Made by a program: the position numbers and the translations under genes. The notes below the pieces were generated by a model, which saw only the letters and a program-made list of their open reading frames with translations, ran no database searches and was not told where the DNA came from. A DNA stretch of 64,000 bases from Diprion similis (lineage: Eukaryota; Arthropoda; Insecta; Hymenoptera; Diprionidae), in the NCBI RefSeq assembly GCF_021155765.1, contig NC_060118.1, positions 12,037,146 to 12,101,145 of the forward strand, read 5' to 3'. This document shows, piece by piece, positions 1 to 11,168 of the stretch. Every line of letters begins with the position of its first letter. The stretch's first letter is position 1.

Positions 1-164
1 TGCGAAAATAGTATAGTTGATAGAAAAACAGAACAAGTAAGATAAAGCATCTGTATAATTGTATTACTGAGACCGTATCGTGTCCAGTTTCACACGAGTT
101 GATTGATGCGCCAAAATTCTGTCCAACGGTTAAATTCGGTGCTGAAATATTCTTCTCTAAGAAA

Positions 165-165
<1 letters not shown>

Positions 166-196
<31 letters not shown>
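166..196. repeat. (GAAA)n microsatellite
   Basis: About seven to eight GAAA tetranucleotides in a row, read directly from the sequence. Confidence 0.9.
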
Positions 197-198
<2 letters not shown>

Positions 199-1171
199 AA
201 AACTTGTACAATAAATCATATATACACTACATACAACGTATAGTTTGAATACAGGTTTTTTTTTGTTGCAATTATTGCGTACTATTTATTTACAAGATAT
301 CAATTTATCGTCACGATCTATTTTTTCGCGATTTTTTATCAACATTTTACTCCTTTTACAATTGTCATTCTTCTTTCATACATTTGTTTTACGACTGAAA
401 GGTTGTTGATGAATTGACGTTTAGTTTTGTTTCTTTTTTCTTTTCTCAACAGCAGGCTTTTACAATATCTGAATTACTAACATAGGCGGATTTAAATTTT
501 AACACACACGGTATAATTTTATATCGGCGAAATCGTATTAGGTGAAATTGAAAAAAATTCTTGCTTTTCTTTTTTTTTTTTTTTGTATGGTTTTCAATGG
601 AATTGTATTAGCTGTGTAAATATGTAAGTTGAATTTAAAAATGAAGTAGTTGATTATATTTAATTGATTACCTAGCACGTCAGTTCCACGATAAGTTGCA
701 AAAATCAAAAATTTCCATTTGTTATCCATTGTTAGTTTGCTTGAACTTAGTTTTTGTCTAGCTTCAATCATCGAGGTAAAAGATAAAGAAAAAAAACATG
801 ATGATTGTAAAAATCAATTCAATTCAGGACTGGAAATATGCGATTAACAGCGTATCGTAGCGTCGTTAGTCGATGGTGCATTTGAGCATAAATAATATAA
901 TATACATTATACATAAATACATACACACAAACACGTTATAGTTATATTAAAACTAAACATGTATTATAAATCATAGATTAGAATATATAGATAGCAAAGA
1001 CCGACGTATATCTCCTTAATCATTCACATGTACACATAACTGATGATACGTACATATATAAACTATTGTTCGTCATACCTGTTAAAACAATGATGCTGCC
1101 TTTGCAGTTACGTGAAATAATGAAATTAGAAATTTTCATTAACAAAAATTTGTCGATAAATATATCGTGTG

Positions 1172-1390
1172 TCCATAAGGAAAGTGCGTACCTTATGCGC
1201 GTGCGTCAAGTCGCTCGAATCTTATTGGCCGTCAGAGAATGTCCCTAGAAGCCCACACCTAACGGTCCGCTCCTAGTGACATTTTCTGACAGTCGCGATT
1301 GGTGTTGCATCGACTGCTCACTCATAACTGTCGGCCAATAAGATTCGTACGATTTGACGCATGCGCACAAGCCGCGCACTTTCCTCGTGG
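1172..1390. mobile_element. Foldback (long inverted repeat) element, about 220 bp
   Basis: The left arm (about 1172-1243) and right arm (about 1283-1390) are imperfect inverted copies. GGAAAGTGCG on the left pairs with CGCACTTTCC on the right, GAATCTTATTGGCCG pairs with CGGCCAATAAGATTC, and an inner pair is GAGAATGTC / GACATTTTCTG. There is no coding capacity. This is the layout of a non-autonomous foldback DNA transposon (MITE). The family is not recognised and no target-site duplication is certain. Confidence 0.75.
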
Positions 1391-3010
1391 TATAAAACTC
1401 GGTTTTTTCGAAACTACTACCACTTATATTTTTATTCTTATATTGCGCATTTGAATATTTATCATTATAGAATCTGAACGTTATTCATTCAGCGTAACGA
1501 GAATAATTTCCATCTTCTTTTCTGTATTACGTAACCGATTTCTCATGGGTGAATTTTCTCTACCAAAATTCTTTCCGATCAATCATCAATCGACAATTAT
1601 CCATTTTCGTATAGTTTTTTTTTATCCGGCGCCTTCGACTGACCATCCGAATATGTATAAAAGTACATGGATAATGGATATACTGATATAGAAATTAATT
1701 GTCATAATCTACAGGTTATTTAAGCATAAACAGGACAATATTACGTGTGTAGCCCGTACCCTACGAAAATTATATGAATACTTAAATAATCTTCATTTTC
1801 TTTAGACTAATGAAATGGTTAACGAAAAAAGAGAAACAAAAACAAAATAATAACGATAATGAATAAGAAAGAAGATAATACAAAACAGCAACTTCTGATA
1901 TAAGAAATTTAATTTGTATATTTATATACATAATATACCAAGTCGGCTAGTTGTGTTAGAACAAATTTACATTCTCTATTCTGGCCAATTTCGTCGATAA
2001 ATCTCTTGTAATAATCGTCCGAAATTATATTGAAAGTAAACGGAACTCAAAGATTTTTTCCTTTCGGTTTTTATTCAGCAATTAACAAACCGTAATTACT
2101 TCAAAGTCTGAAAAGTGTCGTGATAAGAAGAAAAAAAAAATAAATTCGTTTCACATGACTAGCTGACGTTGTAAAGAGGTCTATAGTAAGAAAAAAAAAA
2201 TAGCTACTCTGTTATTTAGTTTTAATTATAATACACCGTCTATGCTTGTACAGTGTGTATTAAACGATAGCAAGAGAGAAAAAAAAAGAATCATTAATGG
2301 AACGATAATATAAGAAGAAAAATTGAAACGGTATAAATATCCTTCTGTAAACAAAATATTCGATTATGTGTAGAATTCTTTTGAGTATAATATTATAGGT
2401 ATATCGTAGGTATGTAAGAACAAAAAAAAGAAAAAAAAAATTATATGCGAAGGGTGATGACAATTTCAAATTTTTACGCTTCGTTTTTAGTTGAAATTCT
2501 TATACATATAACAACAATAATAATAATATACCTAAGCGGGGAAACAAAAGTATCCGTGAACGATTTATATAGATCATTATTATTATAATTATTATCATTA
2601 TGATTATCAAATCTAAGAATATAGCTGTTATATGCACGGTGATGAGAGGTGCCGATTATTATAGAAATGATAGGCATACTAGCCTATTTAAATTATGATA
2701 ATTATATAATTCGTTGGAAACATATTCTCAGCAACGAAAATATCTCGACATTCCGGTTATTGTAATATTATCATATTGTTCGTGGTAATTATTGTATACA
2801 TATATAATTCGTAAAAGCTTCTAATACAGCTAATACGATATTGTAAACTGTATGTCTAACTATGTGTCTAATCGACCAAGTAAAGATTGTACTTTTGATT
2901 TCCTTTTTTTTTTTTTTTAATTATTGTTTTTTTTTTCTTTCTATCTTTTTTTCTCTCATCTTACGTTGTGTGTAATTAAAAATTAAACATGCCATACATA
3001 GTCTATTATA

Positions 3011-3011
<1 letters not shown>

Positions 3012-3092
<81 letters not shown>
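3012..3092. repeat. (TA)n microsatellite, about 80 bp
   Basis: An uninterrupted alternating TA run. It gives a spurious minus-strand open frame of alternating Ile and Tyr. Confidence 0.95.
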
Positions 3093-3095
<3 letters not shown>

Positions 3096-4016
3096 ATAAT
3101 GCACGTTGCTTAAAAAATTGAGGTACATACATAAATACGTACGTATACATACGTTATACATTATATAGGAGTAGAAGAATTGAAACAGAAGATAAAGTAT
3201 AAAGAATGAGTAAAACGACGATGAATGAAAATGTCGGTGACTGCGATTATTATGAAATAATTTCAATCACGATTAGAGGTATTTATATGTATATACAATA
3301 CATACATACAACTATATATACAATTACTATTATTATTTTTATTAAACAAAAAACGAAAAAAAACAAACAAACAACATAACAATATTATTATATACCACGA
3401 ATGTGTTGTAATATATTTACTGTGTAGCACATTAATGGCGTTTAATAGAGTATTTATTGAAATCATTGATTACCAACCGCGTACGCTTATTTTATTGAAC
3501 TAATCACATATACGTATATATATATCTATATCGATCCTTTGATGAATGATTTTGAAAATTCATTTCATTTGATGGGAAGTTTTTTTTTTTTTTTCTCTGG
3601 ATGGGGAGGAGGGGTTTTGGAAAAAATAGCGAACGTATATAGAAGTACAATTTCTGCACAATATGCAGTATATATTAATGATTGTTCACCAGTACGTTAA
3701 ACTTGAAACAGTATTATCGACATAACGAATTAGAAAATATTACAACATTAATTTCTATGTATAGCATTTAAAAAAAAATATATGTTATGTGCGTTAAACG
3801 TCCAAGTAGCTAAAGTTGAGGATTTGAACGCGATTTAAAATCTATGTATGTACATTAAATGTAATACGTTTTACACGTCTAGTCCGGTGTATAATAATCT
3901 ATAAAAACTAAAGTCAATAACAACGATGATGATAATAATGATAGTAGTAATAATAATAATAATGTTAATAATAATAGTAATGCAGTCGAATTTTTCTTCC
4001 ACGGCTGATCTGATCC

Positions 4017-7000
4017 TCATCGGATCGGTAAAAATTTGGTTGCCTTTTGATTAATCGCTGTCTTTCTCCCGTTCTTTGGACGTCCGTTAGATTTTATTCC
4101 GACGTACCATTCGCGGTCTGCGTATTTTACAGAACGATACGAATTGTAGGAACGGACTGTCACATGCTGCCAATGAGTGTTGTCCTTATCTTTGTTCCTC
4201 TGGAAATTAGAGATTATTGAGAATTTGAATTATCGAGAGAATAAGTATTTGGACGATGCGATCGTGTGATTGCAGTATTCATAATTTTACTTACCTCACC
4301 GTACAATCTACCCCTGGCATTCATCGCCAAAAACAATCCGGTTTCCAATCCCTCGATCTGCACGATAATGTCGAAGGATAATGTGGTCACTTTGAGTATT
4401 GCTACAATCGATCGGTATTATCTTACGTATCTCATATAACTTTCGATGGGTGGAAATAATTTCTACGCCAAACTGACAATAATATGCTGTTATTTGAAAA
4501 TCGTTGTATTTTTCGGAGGAAAATTATAAAAATAATAGATAATTACTATTTCCAACGTGGACAAAGTAGATCCTTTTTTTGGTAGGAACGTGTAGAATTT
4601 TGTAGGGAAAAAAAAAGAAAAACTATAATCTACCAAAAATTTTAGGCCTTGAACTACGAAAGTGTCCGAATTTCTGTACTGGATCGTAAAATGAAATCGT
4701 AGTTAGGCGTAGAAATTATTTTCATCGGGATAATTGAGGTGATAAGGAAATACCGTAAGGGCTACACTCGCATTCGAGTCCTCGAACTTTGCCACAGGGT
4801 AGAATCGCCAGACGAAATCCCGTCATAGAATGCAGCTGCATGACGGGTCCGTAGGTCGGGTTTCCCATGGGAACGTTCGGATCGTAGCCCTGCTCCATGG
4901 CCTTTTTTCTACGCTCAAGAAAAAGCAGAGAGTCTTTGAAAACGAGTTATTAGAATTGAGAAAAAACGGTGCTTACAGGTGTATAATTCTTTGTAGGTAA
5001 TTTATACTATCATTTATTATTACGACCTGGGATTAATCACCTTGCATCTTGCGCGGCGTACTTTGTTATCAAAACATTTATACTCTATGTATATTTAGAT
5101 TATCGTACGCGGAAAGAGATCAACGAGAAAATAAAAGTCAAAGGGCGGGATCAGCTGCAGAGGTGAGCAAATGAATGTCTTTGTCATGGACTTCAACGGG
5201 CCTTCCAGAATTGGAAAGACTTCTCGGGACGTCAGAGCCTGGTTTTCGGCGCCATTTTATCACCACATAACCTAAGTTTTTCATTTTAATGGATGCAAAT
5301 CGTTATTTTTCGGGTTTCAAATGGCTCGTGTGACATATATTAATGAAATGTAATCAATGATATACTTCTTCTATCATCCACACGCCAAAAAACACGGTTA
5401 ACGGTCGGCTGTTAGCCTGGCTGTATTAGTTTAATTTTTGTCCACCAGATGACGCATTGCAAAGTGACGTTCCCAGTACACATCGCGAATTCTTGAGCGT
5501 CGCGTCGCCACAGTTTGCTGGATTTTATTTTCCAGACCACCGCACATACTGAATAGACCGCATTGTGTGCTGGTGAACCTCGTGCTCTTCGGTCCGTGAA
5601 CCCAATTTGAAATCAAGATAAACGCTTCACGGCAAAGTGATGCGATCTTTGACGTTGCGCAATCGGTTTGAATACGGGACCGATATACGTTATTTCCTGT
5701 CTTTAATAAGGTTGCAGTTGGTAAAAAATAGACTATTTTGAACGATTTCATTACACGGAATAACCGTGCATCGAGTATTCACGAAATATTTATATACTCG
5801 TGAGCTTCGATGAGCTTGAAAATCTCAATCATAAACATAAAAATAGTTAGTAGCTGATATCGATGCTCGCTTCAAATCGCCTGACAATTGTTTATAATGT
5901 ATATAGTTACAGATTCGTTAGTTCGATTTTACTCTACAACGGCTCGTTTTTGTTTCGAAGGGATTTTTAAAGAGATCGTAAGACGATCTGGTCATAACAA
6001 ATGCGATCAATTTCCGATAAATCAACCTCCGAAAAGGAAAATCTCTACGCTCTATTACACACACGTGTATAAACATTCACGCAGCGAAATTGTTCGACAT
6101 ACTTTTGAGAAGTGTAAATATATATTTTTCCCGATACTTGAGTGCTGGTCACGACTAAAATTAGCAACTTATCGAGACGGGCCTAAAAGCTCGCCGCGCT
6201 TTTTGACTCGAGATTTTCTAATCTGTTACAACTACCGCTCACACGTTAACATGCATGAACGTTTCTCTGTAGGTACTCGTGCGTCTGGAGGGCCATAAAT
6301 TATCCGCTTTTGACCACATAACTCGACGTGAATTAATTACGACGTGCATATGCTGCCTCTGTGCGTATAGGTATACCTAAACATATACGTATTGTATATA
6401 ATAGATATTGTACCCACGGTAGACGCCATTGACGCTTATTGCCCGCGTTGACCCGAGTCTACGTGATATGTCGAAGGTCGACAATTATTTGCCACCGTGT
6501 TAGAAAAACTAAACCAGCCTACAGACACTGATCGGCTTGATCGATTGTACACAGGTCTGCAAGAAAAATATTTTTTTGTAACACCTACATGGAAAGTCCA
6601 CTTTTATGCACCATTTACAAGCACCGAAAGTGGTCTTTTATACACATGTGCGGGAAAAACTTTCGCGCATTGCTAGCGGTGCGAGAAAAAATTCTTCGCA
6701 CATTGCTGGCGGTGTAGATTGTCTGTTGGAAGTCCGCTTTTTCAAGATTGCCGGACGTTTTCATTCTTTGACTGGTTTCAATTTTTTATGTCAGACTTTC
6801 CATTACAGGTGTAACAAAAAATAGAGTTCGATACTAGTGCGAAAGTTGGCAATGCCAACTTCGCGCACTAGTATCGAAAAATACTATATTTCAACGGTAT
6901 GGGACGTTTCTGGTAAGTGTTATGTTTTCGAGTGTGCTGATTCCAAAATGACTTACATTTATCTACATCACGTACAGTATTTTTGCAAAATACAAGGTGA

Positions 7001-8513
7001 TTGCATAAAAGAAGCACGACAGTAATGAAAAAAAAATTACCATTTTATTACAATGAACTAAACAGTATTTCTTGTAAAATTTAACAAACAATTTCTTCGT
7101 TAAATGTACTTAACATTCCGTGATCATTTTTGTTGCCTGTGAAACATTTCTTCTTCTGTTTTATACTTTTCCGAACACGCTTGTTTATATTTATTTTTGA
7201 CTCTCACTCTAATGCGTTTTAAATGAAAGTAAGAAGTCAATTTTGCAAAGGATTTTTAGGATCAAGAATATAGGATACCAAATTTCGAGTTAAACGGGAG
7301 TTTAATTCACTCTAAATAAAACTACATCCACGAGTTTCAGAAGAAACCTGACGTGATGGAATATTTTGAGTATTTGTCTCGATCCTAATGAGTAAAAATC
7401 TACAATAAACATTATAAAAAACTTGTGCAGTTTTTTTGCTTGCAGACCTGTGTTGTCTAACACCTTTGACAATTTGTTGCCAAACTTGAGGAAACGGAAG
7501 ATCCAGAAATCGATGAGCTCATTCTTGGAGTTGAAGTGTTCTTGGAAATAACGAGGTATGAGAATCGAGTTAGATAACCGATATCGTTGGAAATTATTGC
7601 GAATTGGAGTCACATGATTCTAATACGAGTAGCTACGTGTATAACAGCGTTTGAGAAATCGGGCGGCAAACATTGAAAACGCCAAATGGTTTGAGGTTAT
7701 GAACATTCCATTGTTTTCCATCTAGTCATGTGACTTCGTTGGTTTCCGGTTTACCGATCGAGTGATTTAATCCCAGCGTTCTAAGTGTCTCACAGTGATG
7801 CCTATAGTGCCTGTTGTGGCATATAATTTTTAGCATGTCGTTGTGGAGATCATTAGAGAATGATGAAAGAATTCAGCGTGTAATTTATTACATGATTTAT
7901 TTTGTAAATTCCATAAAAATACACAAGAAACCACGTATAAAAAATGATGACAGCACGAATCGTCAGGTGAATTTTGATCTAGTATATCCGGTGATTTGTG
8001 CTTCCGTAATTTATTATACGTGATTCCTTATACATTTTATCGAATTTAATCCAAGCCTGCCATGCTATTGCCAAAATGATGGTCTGCAGAAAACTGTTGG
8101 GCTAGCAAATAACGCGCAGCAATACGGCTTCTGGGAACTACAATCGAACAACAGGTACACCGTACAGTGCAGACTTTTCGCTGACGCGAGCATGAATTTA
8201 ACTGCAACTGATCTCTTTTATCTCGCAGGTCAGTTAACGCTTACAATTAGCTGCATATCCTTCAAGTCGAGCATTAAGCATCAGATTCGTACCTGATGTC
8301 TCTCAGCGAAACCGTCGTGGTTGGATGCCGAAAGGTTTCCCGTTTTTGCCGTTGATGCTCGGCTACTTCGCCGTCGGCTTCGACGTCGTCCTCGTCGACG
8401 CTCAGGTGGTCAAGCTGGTCATCGGTGTTGTCGCCGCTGCTATCTTCGATGTCGCTCGACTCCTCGTCGACGATTGGAGCTTCCTGGTTCTCCTGTATCC
8501 ATCGCAAGCTCAT
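4017..8513 (-). CDS. Fibroblast growth factor (FGF), secreted ligand
   Basis: FGFs are secreted beta-trefoil ligands of receptor tyrosine kinases. Minus-strand exons: 8513-8293, 4908-4754, 4401-4295 and 4199-4017; all junctions are GT-AG, phases agree, and the sum is 666 nt (221 residues). Residues 97-221 match the FGF core: LHSMTGFRLAILP, then GLETGLFLAMNARGRLYG, then YNSYRSVKYADREWYVG and a C-terminal KATKFLPIR. Residues 16-50 are acidic, followed by RQKR at 55-58, a furin-type site that would release a mature form of about 163 residues. Exon 1 ends ATC-AG and exon 2 starts A-AAA-AAG, so the phase fits across the 3.4-kb intron. The 5' end is unsure. The first ATG has no signal peptide and lies directly after a possible CAG acceptor, so an upstream signal-peptide exon is likely. 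The orthology group (branchless, pyramus/thisbe or other) was not determined. Confidence 0.87.
5211..5477 (+). mobile_element. MITE family 1, copy 1 (in FGF intron 1)
   Basis: About 267 bp, clearly related to segments at 45911-46179 (inverted) and 59829-60096. Shared blocks include GACGTCAGAGCCTGGTT, CATAACCTAAGTTTTT and GTTAGCCTGG, then CACCAGATG near the right end. The ends are imperfect inverted repeats (TTGGAAA near the left edge, TTCCCA near the right). It has no coding capacity and fits a short non-autonomous DNA transposon. The edges are good to a few bases. Confidence 0.8.
6569..6822. mobile_element. Nested foldback element inside remnant A
   Basis: The left end TTTTTTTGTAACACCTACAT, followed by GGAAAGTC, is mirrored at the right by GACTTTCCATTACAGGTGTA, followed by ACAAAAAAT. 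The related element at 51955-52333 lacks this block, which supports insertion into A. It is about 250 bp and has no coding capacity. Confidence 0.7.
6827..6878. repeat. Nearly perfect 52-bp palindrome
   Basis: TTCGATACTAGTGCG pairs with CGCACTAGTATCGAA. Inside it AGTTGGC pairs with GCCAACT around a short AAT loop. It lies directly right of the nested element. It may be a deletion derivative of a further inverted-repeat transposon, or DNA that can form a cruciform. Confidence 0.75.
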
Positions 8514-10854
8514 CCTGATGACGACGTGACCGACCAGTTATCGGTGAGAATCGGTGCCAAGCGAGTATAAGTAATTGCTTGAACAAAAGGATACCGAAAT
8601 CGGCGAGTATTGTACGCCTTGACGTCAGCGAGGAATCTAACACACCGAAGCTATTTATAGACTATTGGAGAAAAAAGCTCCAAGAGAGAAAATAAATTGC
8701 GCAACGATTTAATACCACGAGGCTAAGGAGCTGGTTCCTTAACTGCCACGAATCCAGACGTCTCTAAAGTTGGAATGTCTGATCTTGTTTCATACACTAG
8801 AGGATACTTTCTGCGGGGGTTCAAGTCCGTGTGGGTACTTTGGTGTTTGTACACCGGTGGAAACGATTAGATAACGTCGAGAAGCGATCTCGGAACACTA
8901 CTGCGGACAGGCATCCGTCAAGTAAACATCAAAGTTTTGCCGTTGGAACTGAGCCAGATTAATGCGATCGCAGTTATCAACGCGTGTCTGGAATGCATGT
9001 TTCAAACTTGATCGTTGAACGTTTATACGTTTAGGAATCTTTATCGCGGATGACGTTTGAAGTACCTAAACTTTGAACCGATCCGTGCGAAAATAGAATC
9101 TCCACTTATTTACCCAATTCGAAAATAGATTATCATATTTATAGAAATACTTAAGCGACGCGGTAAGTTTAGATTTGCCAAATCAATAAATACCTCAAAA
9201 TCTATCGTTTATTTAAACGAGAAATCAACGACTCATTTAACGACACGTTGTGTTCCAAATTTGAATACTCACCTTGAATACGATGCAATATCTGACTAAT
9301 GATCTACCTCGATCGGGTCGATTTAATTGCAGCACTTTACGCAGCTCTGTGAAACACGTCGTAACTTAGAATTCGGCTAAATTTTGAATTTTAGTGGCTA
9401 CAGTGAGAAAATGAATTCCAAACAGAATATCCACAGCGTAATTGACGCTCCACGGTTTATCTTTTGAGAATGATTAATTATTGATAAAGTCTGTAGTTTC
9501 TGAGTGACATTTTTTTTAGGTAACGCCTGTTGCGATTTAAACGGGAGCTCCCTGTACAACGGACTGGAGTGTACTAAATTAAAAACAGCTTGAGGTTCGG
9601 ATAGAGAGTAGAGACCGTTCATTCAGCGAGGACCCCCACAGCGACGAAGCTTGTGTTTGTGCACGTTCGTTCACACATCGACGCACATCATTCACCTGCA
9701 CAAACTTCGTTGCTAATAATAGATAGACGAATGTGATGCTAAGGAATTGGTTTATTTGATTTAGTTTATTAATAACAAAACGTAATGTGAATTATGTCAT
9801 TATTGTCAAGTCTAGGAATATACGTTGTACAAACATTTATGATGATGAGTTACGGGTGTATGATGTCGGAAGAATTAGCCGTAGATTAATTGACCCTCTT
9901 TTAGAACACCTAATCCATTATACATACATATTCACAAATCACCGAACAACGTTGAAGAAAAAGCATTTCAATAGTGTTTTGACAATATGTATGTTTGAAT
10001 ATCGAAAACTGTAGAATAATAACTTGAGCAATGGAAATCGATGACAATCAAGGCAATACCAATCACAGAATTGGTTCAACAATTCAGCATATGATACAGT
10101 GTTAGATATTACATTGGCGGGGCTAAAACGCCCCGTTATAACTAATTAGGCCTGCGAACTGTTCATAATTTTAGCCTTCAGGTTAGATTTCCATATTTTT
10201 TAGTTAATAAATTTTTATCGCATTTCCTCGTTCCTGAGAGAAATAATTCTTGCTTAGTTGCCTTTATTAATTGTGTTCATTTCATTGTAAAACAAATTTC
10301 ACTTACCCGTTACAGTAGGTTTGTTAACGAGTAGTAGGCAATTGCCTTATGATGTATGGATGTGAGACCTTATTGCACTGATTATACGTGATTTTATTGT
10401 ATACTTCAATACATATAACATTTATATTATATTTACACATATTACATACTCATTTATGCATTTGATAGGTCAAGTGTCACTATGACAGATTTTGGAGTTG
10501 TTTTCGACGAGAGACTAACCTTCATATCACTCGCAAACGCGGGAGCAAAAGTGATACTTCTTTCTCGCAGAAAAGGGGGGAAAAGCTAACAGAGAAGTCC
10601 CGTTTTTTAGTCCAAAAAAGTCAACTGTCCAATGAATCTGGAGCCGGAATTTGAGTACTAATTTTTATTTTTACACTCCGTTTTTATAACCATTTGTGCA
10701 ATTTCTTTTTTCATTTGTATCCCTTGGAGTGAACAGTAACAAGGTGGTTAAAAATGGTCAGTACCCTGCTAGTTTCAAAAAATTCGGATTCTAGCCACGC
10801 CATTTGATTGAGTATCTTGTAGTACTAGGACATACTGATGTTACGTAAGAAATA
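8514..10854. other. Intergenic stretch between the FGF gene and the esterase duplication
   Basis: No supportable coding exon. A minus-strand frame at 8643-8440 carries a hydrophobic stretch (FGILLFKQLLILAW), but no splice junction joins it to the FGF frame without a stop, so I do not include it. The upstream exon and promoter of the FGF gene may lie here. No tRNA-like cloverleaf was seen. Confidence 0.5.
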
Positions 10855-11168
10855 AAATGTGGTCCAGTGTACGATAAATTTCACGTTTTGAACTAACAAC
10901 TGCAAAGCGGATCCGATTGTACTCCGTCGATTTAGGCTACGTCAGATGATGTTACGACGCATTTACATCAATAATTACACAAACAGCGCATCCGGAAAAA
11001 TTCGCGGGCAGCTGCATACTCACCGACGTAATAAAACACATTTTCATACAATGTGTGAATTGCACTGAACTAAAACTATATGACAAGTTGGCACTATAGT
11101 CGATAAAGGTGAACCACGCAGCGAACAGGCTGCAAGTGCACTTCCATTCCGGGCCGGGATAAGACGAT

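Larger units (their letters stand above)
1..4016. other. AT-rich non-coding stretch left of the FGF gene
   Basis: I see no supportable gene here. The short open frames fall in A/T-rich or microsatellite sequence, show no domain, and lack plausible splice partners. The stretch holds a GAAA run near 166-196, a foldback element at 1172-1390 and a long TA run at 3012-3092. The part next to 4017 is presumably the 3' UTR and downstream flank of the minus-strand FGF gene, but I could not place its poly(A) site. Confidence 0.6.
6549..7453. mobile_element. DNA transposon remnant A, with ACACAGGTCTGC ends
   Basis: It starts with ACACAGGTCTGC and ends with the exact inverse GCAGACCTGTGT. The internal part from about 6905 matches the element at 51955-52333 in order: TTTCGAGTGTGCTGA, CCATTTTATTACAATGAACTAA, ACAATTTCTTC, CTTAACATTCCGTG. 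The extra length comes largely from a second inverted-repeat element nested at 6569-6822 and a palindrome beside it. No transposase frame is recognisable, so this is non-autonomous or decayed. It lies in the first FGF intron. Confidence 0.78.

Noticed and set aside
5888-6298. 136-codon plus-strand frame in FGF intron 1
   Set aside because: No recognisable domain, lies in intron and transposon-rich sequence, and has no supporting splice sites or codon signal.
8321-8570. Plus-strand Arg-rich frames opposite the FGF first exon
   Set aside because: They are antisense shadows of the acidic FGF exon; the composition is explained by the Glu/Asp codons on the other strand.
8440-8643. Hydrophobic minus-strand frame as the FGF signal-peptide exon
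   Set aside because: It overlaps the FGF exon in another frame, and I find no donor/acceptor pair that joins it in phase without an impossibly short intron.
8810-8840. GGTTCAAGTCC, similar to a tRNA B box
   Set aside because: No matching acceptor, D-arm or A box upstream; no cloverleaf can be drawn.
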